DNA of 64,000 nt from Panorpa germanica. Lineage: Eukaryota > Arthropoda > Insecta > Mecoptera > Panorpidae. Of the stretch, positions 45,475-57,272 are shown piece after piece. Positions within the stretch are counted from its first letter, which is position 1; each line of letters starts with the position of its first letter. The notes below the pieces were generated by a model. The model searched no databases. It was not told where the DNA came from and worked only from the letters and a program-made list of their open reading frames with translations. The stretch lies in the NCBI GenBank assembly GCA_963678705.1, contig OY783205.1, positions 4,588,001 through 4,652,000 of the forward strand. Direction: 5' to 3'. A program made the translations under genes and the position numbers.

Positions 45475-45879
45475 TAATAATAAAAATAATAATATGTTTA
45501 ATTTTAATACTTAAACTATGTTATTCATATTACTATGCCGTTGCTTGTTTAAATCCGACAATACTTTATTTTAGCGGAAACATTTATTGGCAACACTTTA
45601 ATAATACATTGGCAAACATTGTTTTGTTGCAAGAATCTCTTTATTTAATAAGTAGCGTTATTTAAGAACAGTTTTGGTTTCGAATACCAAATAACATTTT
45701 CAATTTTCTTGTATGAGAGACCTCACTAGTTTGTACCGTCCTTCACGCTTTTTTCTGGCATTGAAGAACACATTAAATAAACTACTATAACGCTAAATAT
45801 TTCGTCTTAAGACAGAGTTGTCCTACGTGGGCGGCCAACTTAAATTGAAAACTGCGACATTACATTGGTAAAATGGTAA

Positions 45880-45885
45880 TTTATT
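45880..45885 (-). terminator. Poly(A) signal of the small host gene
   Basis: AATAAA on the minus strand, about 100 bases after the stop codon at 45984-45986. Confidence 0.6.
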
Positions 45886-46450
45886 TTAATTCAAATTTAG
45901 AATAGATACTAGTACATAAAGACTTAATAAATTTATAACTTAAGGAACACATAAATCAATATTCAAGAAAATAAATGATCATATCAATCAATCAGGATCC
46001 AATGCAGACGATGGTATTTTCCCTCCTGCCATTGTGGACCATTGTTTTCAACTTTTATTTGATCATCAGCTGTCTTAACATCTTCTTTCTTATCCGGGGT
46101 TTTCTGAACAGCTGTGGACGTTGACTTTTCCTCCTTATTTATTTCTTCACTAGCTGACCCAGCGAACTTCGTACCGCCTAACAGTCAATGAATGTCGTGT
46201 TACCTTTTAGCTGAACTAATTTAGGCTTTGATGAACGTAATACAATGATACAAAATAATATTTATTAATATAGATAGAAACATAAAAGTATTTTATTATG
46301 ATGAATGATGATGAAAACAAACAGAATAAAAAAAATAAAAATTAAAAAAATAATAATAATTAGGTAATTCAAACTCATGTCAGAAAAAAATGATTGAAAA
46401 CTATGTTGTGCAGATTGGAATACACTCGGATTAATTCATTAATGGGATTT

Positions 46451-47140
46451 TCATTCAAGCACCTTGTGGCAAACGACATTCTTTGTTTTTTGGTCAGGCG
46501 CAAGAACAAATAAAGCGGATGGTTTGCCGACACATGAGCATGCCACGTACAATTGACCATGAGAAAAACATGCATTTTCTAGATTGAGGCCACAAATAGT
46601 CAAGGATTGGTCCTGTGATTTGTTGATCGTCATGGCGAAGGCAAGACGAATCGGGAATTGAATTCGTTTAAACTCAAATGGTATATCCGTTGGGATTATC
46701 GGAATCCTTGGAATAAGAAATTCCTCATCTTTAAATTTTTCTTTAAGTATCGACGCGTGAATCACATTGCTCATCAGTTTTTTTATCACCAAACGCGTTC
46801 CATTGCACAGTTTTGGTTGGTTTAAATTTCTAAGCATGATGACTACCGAGCCAACCTTAAGTTTTAAATTGTGCGGTGGTAAACCAGGCACATCCAAGGA
46901 GTTTAAAAATTCACTTCGATAAATAGTGGCTTCTTCTTTGTTTGTTACACAGTCGATAGATTTGAATGAATACAGAGTACCTACGATATAATTTTGAATT
47001 ATAATATTAAGGTCATCTACATCTTTATTTTTTGCGGCCAAAATTGCTCGCTCACTTAACCATTTAGTATTTTTGTGGTTAGCAATGATATCCAGGAATA
47101 CTTTGTTGATAAGCCGTCTTATGATAATACAAAATTGCAA
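46451..47140 (-). pseudogene. Helitron helicase C-terminus
   Basis: Matches the copy at 14165-14836, including FAMTINKSQDQSLTICGLNL and GQLYVACSCVG; the last arginine motif residue is changed to cysteine (CSRVG in copy 1). It keeps the block AAKNKDVDDLN that copy 1 has lost. Upstream, a frame change and deletion remove the ATPase core. Confidence 0.85.
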
Positions 47141-47307
47141 ACATTTGGAGGAAATAAAATCAAACCGCTCGATTTGTCAACAGGAACACGGCCATTGCTT
47201 TGAGAAATCATCAGCAGATAGATCGTTCAACAATGCAACTCTCATATTTACAGACAGATGAAGTTTCTTTACATATCGTCACAGATTTGATGCTTTAAGG
47301 CAAGCGT

Positions 47308-47952
47308 TTATTTCGTCGGCAGCAGTAAATTATTGCAAATTACCTTAAATGTCGGATTATATCCGTGTTCTTCGTTAATTTCCGCCCCAAATGAAGTCAT
47401 TTGGAAACAGACATTGTATTTTTGAGTGTTCGCTAGAAAATGTCGTGATTCTAGTGTTTCGCCATAAAGCAGGGAGCACAATGGCTCTGGTGGCGGGACC
47501 AATGATGGCAATTTCACTTTACCACTAAGGCAGCACAAACCAGGCGTTTCACCAGCAAACCTCAATGCTCCACAATGCTGGCAAACAACGTCCATTGGAC
47601 CAATGCAAACTAAACAATGCAAGCTGTAGTCGATGGTGCAATCATATAGAAACGCTGCTCGATTCAAATCAATACTTGAACCATTTCTTCTTGCACTTCG
47701 AAGATTATTCCTCTGTTCATCTGTACGATAAGCTCGACGATTTCTCGTTTCTAACCTAGCCGTTTCACGGGCTACCTCTCTTTGCTTTTGTGTTTGAGAA
47801 GCACGAATTAAGGCCCTTCTTTGCTCCATACTAACGCGGCGCTCTTCTCGTGCAATTTCTCGTTCTTCATCAGATAATTGACTCGCGATATTCCGTTGCC
47901 TAATTGCATTACAGCTCCGCTGAGAAAGATTAGATCTTCTAGGACGCGGCAT
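47308..47952 (-). pseudogene. N-terminal domain of Helitron Rep-helicase
   Basis: The ATG at 47952 opens MPRPRRSNLSQRSC, followed by a long Arg/Glu-rich helix (SDEEREIAREERR... RNRRAYRTDEQR), then a Cys-rich segment (CQHCGALRFAGETPGLCC) and LPPSL-like text with PPPEPL. This is the usual start of insect Helitron polyproteins before the Rep nuclease. After NPTFKV the sequence jumps to helicase C-terminal text, so the HUH nuclease and helicase core are deleted. Confidence 0.8.
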
Positions 47953-48909
47953 TGTTATTAATATTATTACTGAATGTGCACTCGCATAAAACCACAAAAA
48001 ACCACTTTCGAGACATAGACAATAGCTCAAAGAGTATATAACCACTACATATAAATAGCTTATCAAGAAAAATTATAGATAACCTATAAAAAGACATTTA
48101 CACTTTTGTTAACCTGTACAACAAATCTTAGGTATTATTTTCTGAAATTGAAAATTAAATAATTAATAAATAATTTACACAAATTAATGTCTAAAACAAA
48201 CAAATATAACAGTACCTGAACTTTCGACACATTTTACAAAAAATAAATTTCTGAACGCACACATGAATAGTTGTTACAGTATTTGACAGGATTGGACAAC
48301 AAATGTTTGACATGAAATCAGCATTTATTGAAATGATTAAGTATTCATTACACATATCGAGTTTTCATTGTTTTTAAGATGTATTATGCTATTCGGGGCG
48401 GAGACAAATCCAACGAATCAATAACCATGAATATTGGTTCAGCAAATCTCGAGTTATAAGTGTTGTAACAAACCCGTCTTTGTTTTATATATTTACAGTG
48501 TATTTAAGATGTATTATGCTATTCGGGACGGAGACAAATCGAACGAATCAATAACCATAAATATTGGTTCAGCAGATCTCGAGTTATAAGTGTTGTAACA
48601 AACCCGTCTTTCTTTTATATATTAAGATTCGTATTCTAGAAAATAATAAAATGCCAATAGATGAGTGAAATCAATAAAATCACAATGAGTTAATAACGTA
48701 TTTATTTAAAAAAAAAGCCTACTTACCGTTTGCTGTGACGATGGCGATTCTTGTGAAGTGGTTCTTCGAATGAATTTGAACATTTTGTTGTTGTTTTACC
48801 TCGTTTACTACAGCCAACAAATCAGTACACTCTTCTCCAACAACGTGACTTGATGTTCTCTCTTTGAAATTCAGAATTATATTAATAGCAAAGCTGGCTT
48901 GGTGTATGC

Positions 48910-48918
48910 TATTTATAT
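48910..48918 (-). promoter_or_regulatory. TATA box of the small host gene
   Basis: TATAAATA read on the minus strand, about 130 bases upstream of the ATG at 48783. A transcript starting about 30 bases downstream would have a leader of about 100 bases. Confidence 0.5.
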
Positions 48919-48999
48919 CTATGGCACGTCTCGAACTCTAACGATTGCTTTACTCGTATTTGCTCACACTTGGCCTTCGTTTTTGTTTTCTATGGTCCC

Positions 49000-51200
49000 C
49001 TTCAAAGGTTCAATGGGCCAGTGAACTCATTTTTAAGGCGGATTGTTAAATTTAATTGAAATTTAACAATTTTTTTTATTGTAATATGCTTAAGGACTGT
49101 AAGCAGGTATTTAAAAGCAGAGAAAGTCCAAAAAGCCTCATTGACTTTTTCATTGAAACTCATTTAATCTCTATATTTTAAATATCGATACTCGTATTTG
49201 TGTTTATATGGAGTTTCGAGATAACAACGAGAGCAATATGCGAGTTACAAGTAATTCAGCGGTATACGACAAGTTAACATTCATTTCATTTTTGTTTAGT
49301 AATACAAGGTGTCCCAGAAGTCGACTTCAAGCCAGAAGTACTATAGGCCAAGTCATAACAGTTATCAGAAAAGTATTAAAAAAAATCTAAGTTGAATATT
49401 TTAAAAATCATTAGCATTTAAAAAAAAACGAGAGAATCTGCTCCCTGTGACAGTCTTTTCACTTTTGTTGCTACAAATCTTAACTTTTTCATAATATTTT
49501 TTTGTTATGTGATCCAGAATAATGTTTCTGTAAACTCTTGCCTAAAATGTAAAACCAACTGCTCCAGCTTGGAAGAAATTGTTACTTTTTGTTCAACCAA
49601 ATATTCAAAATTAATTCTTCGCCCAAGTTTGAGTAACTGTAATGAAAAAAAAGTGTACTATGGAAGTTTGGCAAGTAATATTAAAAGTGGGTGCATTTAA
49701 TAAATATTTCAAAATAGTATGACACTTGCTAGAAATTTTTTTAAATTTTGGACAATTTCCTTTTTGCAAAGTGATGCTGTTTTAAATGCCTGAGTCGAAA
49801 TTAAGGTCAATATAATTATCATAAAATCATTAGAGCTTTAATTGGAAGACTTGATGCGCTAATGATGACCTCAAGGATAGGTTTTGCTCAATGTTATTTA
49901 GCGTATCAATTGCGTAACATAATTTTTCCAATACTTTCAAATAGTTTTGCTGATTTTCAATATCTCTTTTTGATATTGAGAAACGGAAATTTGTTTTTTA
50001 TTATATGGTATAAATATTCATATAATATTCACATAATATTAATTCATATTCATCGTATAATATAATTACCTTCATTTGGAAACAGCAGTAGACTGAATTC
50101 CAAGTCAGACTGGTGATTCTGTGTTGGTGCATTATGTTCTATATATCATGAGCCATCTTCATTACCACTGGATGATTCAAACTCAGTTACTAAGTTACTA
50201 GATTTATTGACAGTGTAATTCTTTTGAACTAATTATGACATATTTAGGAGAGGTCTTTCAAAAGCAAATTCTTAAATAAAATCTATCTATCTTTTAATAG
50301 AATCTAAAACAAAAACTTAGTATTGAAAAAGACAAGATCTTAAAATCTAAAATTTATGTACATAAATTACACAAGTATAAATTATTAAACTTACCATCTA
50401 ATGCCAAAATTTTAACTTGTTCTACAGACTTTGTATTTTTGATCTTGTCTTTTACTTTTCGTGATGCTGGTAAATGGTTCTTTTAACCACCACACAAGAG
50501 CATATTCGTTCTTTAGTTTCTGCCCATAATTTTTAGAATTTGATGAATACTTTTATTTCCTGGTTAAATTTCTAGTATGAGTACATGCACACTGATATTT
50601 TCTGTTCTACTATGTATTTAAAAAGAGTTCACTTTACAAACCTTTCTTGTAAAATAAACAAACGCCCCCATGTGTAGATTTTAGTGTTATTGATGTAGTT
50701 CAAATATTGAGAGATCGCCAGTGATCAGAGAAATATCTTGTCTCACTCACTCACGTATATAAGATAATCAAGAGATAACAGGATAAACTCCAATCTCTCA
50801 GTATTTAAAATATACTACTTGGTAACCCATTAAAAACCTCGTGACAAATAATTAGTTAAATAGCTCAAGCATTATTGTATGCGTTTCGCTTATTCATAAG
50901 GCACTGGCAATTATTAGTGCCAGTTCCTGAAACTAGAGATTAAGAAAAGAAAATCTTTTTTATCAAATCTTGAAAGTATTTTGATTTTAAAATTTAATAT
51001 ACTTATAAAATAATTGTTAAAGAAATCATATTACACTTGTAATATTAATCAATGTCTGGCTAAAAAAAGCATTAGCCGATGTATCTCGAAAGATTTAAAG
51101 TGAAAAATTCCATGGTGTACCAAATTAACAGGAGAACAAAAATTTAATACCGTTAGTAGATTTTTTTAGATTATATTTAATAATAAATAAGAGATTTGAT
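49000..51200. other. Spacer with exon-like fragments on the minus strand
   Basis: At 50398-50480 (minus) a frame ASRKVKDKIKNTKSVEQVKI, then LAL, ends at a good donor GTAAGTTT. At 50068-50240 (minus) KNYTVNKSSNLVTEFESSSG is followed by one stop, then HNAPTQNHQSDLEFSLLLFP to a donor GTAATT. These may be exons of a decayed gene. No family is recognised. The rest is AT-rich DNA. Confidence 0.25.
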
Positions 51201-51208
51201 TAATGTTT

Positions 51209-51600
51209 TTATTTGATTGTATTTATATATGTGAGTAATGATTTAATGTATTTTAGTACAAATTTAGTACAAATAAAGTGAAAATGAAGAGAGAAGGCAG
51301 GAAGGATAGTGAAAAGATAATAAGAGGGTTTGTCGAGAGGTGACAAGAAAGGCAAGAGGTGATAGATGAAGATACAGGCAATAAGGAAGAAGAAGCAGGA
51401 AACGGTGTGACTAAAGGAGGAGTAGTGGACATGAAGAAAGAGGATCAATAAAAGAAGAAACAGAAAGTACTATTCGAAGTAGTAATAGTCTAGAATAATT
51501 TAAGTTTAGTTTTAACTTTATATTTATATGAAATGCATTAAGAAATATAACAATGTAGATTGTAAAGCCGAAAGGCACACAATTAATATAATAAATAAAT
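51209..51600 (+). mobile_element. Possible 3' end of a decayed non-LTR element
   Basis: Purine-rich former coding text (about 51280-51480) is followed by TGTAAAGCCGAAAGGCACAC and AATAAATAAAT, a layout common at the ends of LINE-type elements. No catalytic motif is left, so this is tentative. Confidence 0.3.
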
Positions 51601-52271
51601 GTATTTTAGTAATAGCGTTTCTGATGATGATCAGATTGAAAATAATATTATGATAGGCGCTATTCTCCGCAGTAAAAATGAGTTTCTGTGTGATGACTAT
51701 AGTAACAATGAACCGAATAATGACAATGAAGATCAGATTAAAATAATGAAATTGTTTAAAAAATTGTACTTCATAATTCTCCTCAGAGACGTGATCGAAA
51801 TATGGCTGACTTCCGTAATAATCAGCTTTGTACCGTGGAGCACCAGTAACCATCGAATCAAATAAGCTGATGATTATAGATCTTGCTATGAATCACAATC
51901 TTAATCAAACATGTAGTTCAGAGCGCATTAATTTACATTGTGTCAAAAATGACTTAATAGAAAATAGTTTGTACAAATTTAATAAGTATTTTAAAATGTC
52001 GGCTTCAACATATTGTTAGGATTATTATTGCTCTGCAATTGACGAATCTGACTTGAATCTGGCATATCAATATGTCTGTTAGAAAAGCAGGATTGCGCTA
52101 CGGTTGTGAAGTCTTGAGACAGATGCACAGGAATAAAATGATTTTCAAATAATTTTATTATAATAAATTACTTGTTTATTCATTAAAAGATCAATAACAT
52201 AAGTTTAACAATAACGACGATAAATAACATTTCCAAATATATCAGAATCAAGTAACTCAGGAATTCTGGTT
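51601..52271. other. Unassigned AT-rich stretch
   Basis: The frame 51599-51865 starts with an acidic segment (SDDDQIENN) as seen at the start of some transposases, but the remainder gives no motif. Confidence 0.3.
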
Positions 52272-52279
52272 GCTATGAC

Positions 52280-52855
52280 CAGTGACGTAGCTAGGTAACC
52301 AAAGGCCCCGGTGCAAAAAGAAACTGAGGCCCTAACTAAACTGTTAAGGTTTTATCAAGTCGTATATATATAAGAGTAATTCATAAAATGTTTCACTCAT
52401 GTAAATCAGATCTGTTCGATCACGATCATTGTTCGCAATGCTCATGAATACGGCCACCGGTTATTACTACATACCTCACAACAATGATCTTTCTTCGATA
52501 AATCTAAATCTAAACTGTTCTTTTTATAAAATGAAATAAAAACTGTGATTTCTCATAAGCCTCAATGTTAAATTAAAAAATTCAAAGTTCAATATCTTTT
52601 TACTGGTTCTCTGCAGTTTTTCTAAAATTTAACGATATCATTATCTTATTATAGTCTACTAATACGCCAAATTTTAGAAAATATTAAACGGTAACTCTCT
52701 GACCGACAATACTACCTTAAAATCGTGTTTCCACCTATTTTATTTACATTCCAACAGTGGGAGAATTTTTAGCTAGTACAATACGAGGTTCACTGGTCAG
52801 TGTCGGAGGGCCCCGGTGCCCAGCACCGACTGGCGCATACCTAGCTGCGCCAGTG
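52280..52855. mobile_element. hAT-type MITE with 8 bp target duplication
   Basis: Ends are CAGTGACGTAGCTAGG on the left and, reversed, CACTGGCGCAGCTAGG on the right. Just inside, both ends have GGCCCCGGTGC. The flanks are GCTATGAC (52272-52279) and GCTTTGAC (52856-52863), an 8 bp duplication with one mismatch, as in the hAT superfamily. 576 bp, non-coding. Confidence 0.85.
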
Positions 52856-52863
52856 GCTTTGAC

Positions 52864-53810
52864 TTTATTCTATAGATAATAATTGCTTGATTAATAAGAG
52901 GCAGTTATTTGAAAGATATGTTGACTGTTCTAAGTTTGAACGACTTCACAACAGTAGCACTCTGCTAAAAATAAGAGCAATCTTTCCATTCTAGCATTTA
53001 GTTCGTTCGAACCTTATACTGGAGCTGAAAATTGTAAATAAATTTATCCTGAACCAGCTCATCAATATCCATCCACATTTTGTTCGGCTTGAGTTGGATG
53101 CTGGATTTTCAATCAACATGCAATTGGAGACCAGCGCATCATCGTACAAGAACTCTGCAGGACAAACAACTGTACTAGGTCAATCTAGTTTTAGTTTAAG
53201 GGACATCACAGGTCGCAAGTAAAAGAAAAGCAGTCACAACAAGATCCATCGTTTACTGAAAAGGTCGCGTAGAAACCATCTGAGAAGCCACCATAACTGC
53301 AGAGTCTTTCATCTCTTAGGCACGGAGTGCCTATCCGGAGTGCCTATATCGGAGTGCGGAGTCCCTAATGCGATTAATTTCTTTTATACCTTGTCCTGAC
53401 TGATATTCTTTCAAGTGCTCTTTTTTCTTATGATAATTGGTAGATTGTTTAGATCAGCATTAGAGATTGTTAATTGGTTGAATAAGACTCAGGTTATTTT
53501 AGAAAACAACCATTTTTGAACGATAAATCTAAGCATGTATATTGTAGATTCGAGCAGCGGTTTTTTACTAGTACAATCATATATTGCTTATTAAGCATTG
53601 GTTCGATAGGTCTCATCTCAATCTTACAGGTATTTCTTTGAAACGAACGACCAAATTTTGTAATCGTCACGTCACGTGTTTTATATACAAAAGTCAAAAT
53701 TTACAGTTGTTGTACTTTCGATTTCACTGTACGCTGTTAGTGCGATCAGTTTCACATCGACTATTCGTAAATATATTACTTCATTTAGTGTACTTTAAGC
53801 ATCATAGGCA
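52864..53810. other. Spacer without recognised gene
   Basis: A small cluster of CGGAGTGCCTAT-type repeats at 53327-53365. No coding signal stands out. Confidence 0.35.
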
Positions 53811-53952
53811 TACGAGGTCTGTTCAAAAAATAAGGTGAATTTTCAAATTTCGAGGGCTACGTACAATCGATTATCGATTTTTTAATTTTCTTATGCTGGT
53901 ACATTCGTCTCGAACATATGTTCACAGTTTTAGCACTATATAGCACATTTAA

Positions 53953-55498
53953 GGGGTTACATGGGTTTCGTCGGGTAAAAAAAGGCCTATTTTAAATAAT
54001 TTTTTTTCTATGTAAAAAATTATTTATTTAATTCAAACTTTAATGAAAATATCAACAACAATAAAATTATAATAATAACGGATTCAAAATAACAAATCAT
54101 ATAACAATAACAATAACAATAAAATAACAATAACAAATACGGATAACAAATCAAATAATAATATTTTAACATGCAAAATTAAGGAGATGTATTTCAATAT
54201 AATAAATAGGAATAATACCATAAAATTTATGTGGATACCAGGACATTGTGGATTAAGAGGAAACGAAATTGCGGATAAATTGGCAAAGGAATCAATAAAT
54301 TTGGAAATTGAGATGAGAGTGAAATTACCTTCATATGAAATTTTTAATATAATCAAAAAATTTAACTTCAATTTAAGAAACACAGATTTCATTAACAAAA
54401 GTCAGTTAAAAGGAAGAGATTATTATATGTTGCATCCTAATTTAAGTAAGAAGAGATGGTTTAGAAATGAGTCCCGCAAAATTATATCAACTATAATCAG
54501 AATCAAAAGTAATCATTGCAAAACTCCAGCTCACATGTACAAAATTAATATTAAATCTGACGACAGATGTCAATGTGGTGAAGAAGGAACTTTGGATCAT
54601 ATTATATTTGAATGCATAAATTATAGTTTAGAAAGATCAAAATTGAATAGTGGTATATTAGATGTGATTAAAACTTTTCCTGTTAATACTAAATTTTTGG
54701 TAAGTGATTCAATATTAATTAGAGAATTATTGAAATATTTAGAATTGTGTAAAATTGAATAATAAATTATAAAAGATGTTAAAAAATTATTTGATGGTGG
54801 CTATGACGGAAAAAGTCAAGGCAAAGAAGAAAATAAATATAAAAAAAAAAATAATTCAAACTTTCTTCTGTCTTATAGATACATATTCAAAGAATAATTT
54901 CTGAAACTTTCAAAAAAAAATAATTAAAACTCCTCCATTGTGACGTCATTTCCGATGACCCCTCGAAAAAAAGGTGTGCCCGTGTTGTCAGCATAACTCC
55001 TGACAGGATCATCAAAAATGAAAAAACAAAAATAGGTGTTTTAGTTAAGACCATAAACTCGTGCTTGACAGGAGGAAAGAAAAAAAAAGTAAAAATTGGA
55101 GTTTTGGCAGACATTTTTATAAAAAAATGAAAATTTCGGTCAAATTTGCTTGACATTTTGTTTTTTTAAAATAGTTGTAATTGAAAAAAAAAAAAATCCT
55201 TCGTCTAGCACGAGTAAATTGTATCTCGAACACCTGTGTAAAATTTCATTAAGATCGGTTGAGTAGTTTTCGAGAACAATTGACAACCGACTTTGAAAAC
55301 ACGATTCCCAGAAAAACGCGTTTAAACTTTTGAGTAACAATAAAACTGACTTGGAGCGCACACCTTCCAAAGGCTGTATCTCCGAAACTATTATTCGGAT
55401 CGACTTGAAAATTTAGGATAATATTCTTGAGATGTTGTAGAAATTAATAAGCCAAAAAAAAAATCGATTTTTTGAATTCACGAAACCCATGTAACCCC
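53953..55498. mobile_element. TTAA-flanked non-autonomous element (piggyBac-type)
   Basis: A perfect 19 bp inverted repeat, GGGGTTACATGGGTTTCGT, at 53953-53971 and 55480-55498, each abutting TTAA (53949-53952 and 55499-55502). Target and ends fit a piggyBac-type MITE. It has no transposase and contains the non-LTR fragment below; without that it would be about 720 bp. Confidence 0.88.
54042..54851 (+). mobile_element. 5'-truncated non-LTR element with 13 bp duplication
   Basis: The direct repeat TAATTCAAACTTT flanks it (54029-54041 and 54852-54864). The frame 54187-54762 begins inside RNase H (IKFMWIPGHCGLRGNEIADK, then LAKES) and continues into the zinc tail (NHCKTPAHMYKINIKSDDRC; CGEEGTLDHIIFEC). 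An A-tract ends it. The frame is open for 191 codons, so decay is slight, but RT and endonuclease are missing. Confidence 0.92.
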
Positions 55499-55508
55499 TT
55501 AATTTGTT

Positions 55509-56146
55509 TAGTTTTGACGTCAACGGCGATCCAGATTTGCTTAAAAGGGTTTTAACTGGCTGGTTATGACATCGAAACCAAAGTCCAATCGTCCCAATGG
55601 AAGAGCCCAGGAGAGCCAAGGCCAAAAAAAGCACGCCAAGTTCGATCAAATGTGAAGGTTTTGCTGACTATTTTTTTCGATTACCGTGGCGTAGTGTATC
55701 AGGAGTTCTTACCACATGGTCGTACGGTCAATAAGGAGTATTATCTTGAAGTTATGCGCCGCTTAAGAGAAGCAATACGAAGAAAACGTACGGAATTGTG
55801 GAAAAACAATTCATGGCTTTTGCATCACGATAATGCACCTGCTCACTCGTCATTGCTTGTTCGTAATTTTTTGGCCAAAAATAACACCGTAATCATGCCT
55901 CAGCCACCATATTCAACAGATTTAGCCCCCTGCAACTTTTTCCTGTTCCCAAGATTGAAAAGACCCATGAAAACACGGCGTTTTAAGACGATTGAGGAGA
56001 TACAAATCGAATCGCTGAGAGAGCTCAAGAGCATACCAAAAAGTGCATATCAGAACTGCTTCGAGGATTGGAAAAAACGCTGGCACAAGTGTATTATATC
56101 TGAGGGGGACTACTTTGAAGGGGACAAAATAGACATTAACGAATAA
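55509..56146 (+). pseudogene. mariner transposase, C-terminal part
   Basis: The frame from about 55652 reads VLLTIFFDYRGVVYQEFLP, then LLHHDNAPAHSS with the second catalytic aspartate, then PPYSTDLAPCNFFLFP. Counting 34 residues on from that aspartate gives the N of PCN, where DD34D enzymes have D: codon AAC instead of GAC. The TGDPDLLKRVLTG region lies upstream (about 55525-55555), but the stretch with the first catalytic aspartate is shortened and out of frame. Two of three catalytic residues are gone, so it is inactive. mariner transposases cut out and reinsert the element at TA. Confidence 0.88.
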
Positions 56147-56202
56147 ATAAATATTTTTTGAGAAAAATGAAAATTCACGTTATTTTTTGAACAGACTGCA
56201 TA

Positions 56203-57272
56203 TGTCTAATGTATAATAATTTGTACAAAAGCATCACCAGTATATTTTCCTATAGCTAAACTCTAACTATTTAAATTCATTTAAACATAAGGTATATAAT
56301 TTTATCTTTATTTGTTTGAAAAATTGGTAAACTTTCCAGTTCAGCACTGGCACGCGTTTACAATTATTTATTGAAAGTATTGTATCGTAACCTTGAGTAT
56401 AGCATTATTGATGCTTACAGCATTGTATTATTTTAATCAGAATATTTACTGGTTTTTTAACATTGAATTTGTGAACATCGGTCGTTCTATTGTCAACTGT
56501 TGTTTATATTTTAAACATTGAAATTTGTATAATTTTTCATTCAATAACTTTGCTTTTCAGTTAAGGTTCTAAAATGTATTTATTACTTGATAACATAATT
56601 TAACTTATCTGAATAATTTTATTAGTATTTCCAATTATTGCAATTAGAGTTAATCTTAAAAAGGTGAATTCCATGTTACGTTCTTGTCAAACTCTAGAAA
56701 TATATACTAAATTAGTAAAGCAAATTAACGTAAATGATCCATCCACATATAATATCCAAGACATTAAACATTATAAGAGAATTTGTTCCCGATTATTATC
56801 CGAACTTAGCAACATCTGATATAATTACTTCTGTAGATATCGAGGCTAAAAATTATGATTTATCTTTGAGAATAGATTGTTTTTAAAAGTGATTCTAATA
56901 TTATCTACAGATCCCGCGCTGACTTATTCCGGCACTGTACAAGCTCCTACATTTGTTTACTTAGTGTTACAGTCTTTGATACATTAATACAGACGTTACA
57001 TTTTATTAATTTATCTAATATATACTTCACAGGGGTGATAGCATGCTCCTGCATTGATAGAAATTATAAATAATCCATTCTGTTATATTGGAAGAGAAAT
57101 CTATTTTATTTATATTGATCTGAATAATATTTTGTAGATCTTGCGCAAGTGGTAATTCAATTCAATTGGCTCTAGTTATAGTTGATTATCCAATATCAAT
57201 TGTATTCAATCACATTTGTTCCGGCGAAATTCATTGTATCCAGTAACATTTGCTAAAAGTATTAGTACTTGA
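56203..57272. other. Spacer with one exon-like frame
   Basis: At 56640-56819 (plus) an open stretch KKVNSMLRSCQTLEIYTKLV, then KQINVNDPSTYNI, ends at TGA, after an acceptor-like ATTGCAATTAG. It could be a terminal exon; no partner exon or family is recognised. Confidence 0.25.

Larger units (their letters stand above)
46150..48621 (-). mobile_element. Helitron copy 2 inside a host coding exon
   Basis: On the minus strand the 3' end is GGTCAGCTAG (CTAG at 46153-46150) followed by the host T at 46149. The GGCG/CGCC stem-loop precedes it as in copy 1. The 5' end begins TATATAAAAGAAAGACGGG right after the host A at 48622, so the canonical TCTATA of copy 1 is shortened. The first 130 bp or so are present twice (48361-48490 and 48491-48620). 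Inside, an N-terminal Rep-side domain and the helicase C-terminus are joined by a deletion. It is non-autonomous. Confidence 0.9.
45984..48783 (-). pseudogene. Small two-exon host gene, exon 2 split by a Helitron
   Basis: Exon 1 is 48783-48727: MFKFIRRTTSQESPSSQQT (19 codons, phase 0) followed by donor GTAAGTAGG. The 91 bp intron ends in a pyrimidine-rich TTATTTTCTAG, and exon 2 starts at 48635. After 14 bases (48635-48622) the Helitron begins, and the exon resumes at 46149 and runs to TGA at 45986-45984. Leaving out 46150-48621, exon 2 continues in phase: NTNLNEEINKEEKSTSTAV, then QKTPDKKEDVKTADDQ, then IKVENNGPQWQEGKYHRLHW and ILID. The whole product would be 78 residues: a basic, arginine-rich start, an acidic/lysine-rich middle and an aromatic end. 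No signal peptide or known domain is seen, and I do not recognise it. This allele cannot make the original protein unless the Helitron is spliced out. Confidence 0.72.
53813..56200 (+). mobile_element. mariner element carrying nested insertions
   Basis: Flanked by TA at 53811-53812 and 56201-56202. The terminal inverted repeats share GTCTGTTCAAAAAATAA followed by GTGAATTTTCA with one difference. The right half holds the transposase; the left half is interrupted by the TTAA-flanked element at 53953-55498 and lacks the transposase N-terminus. Confidence 0.9.
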
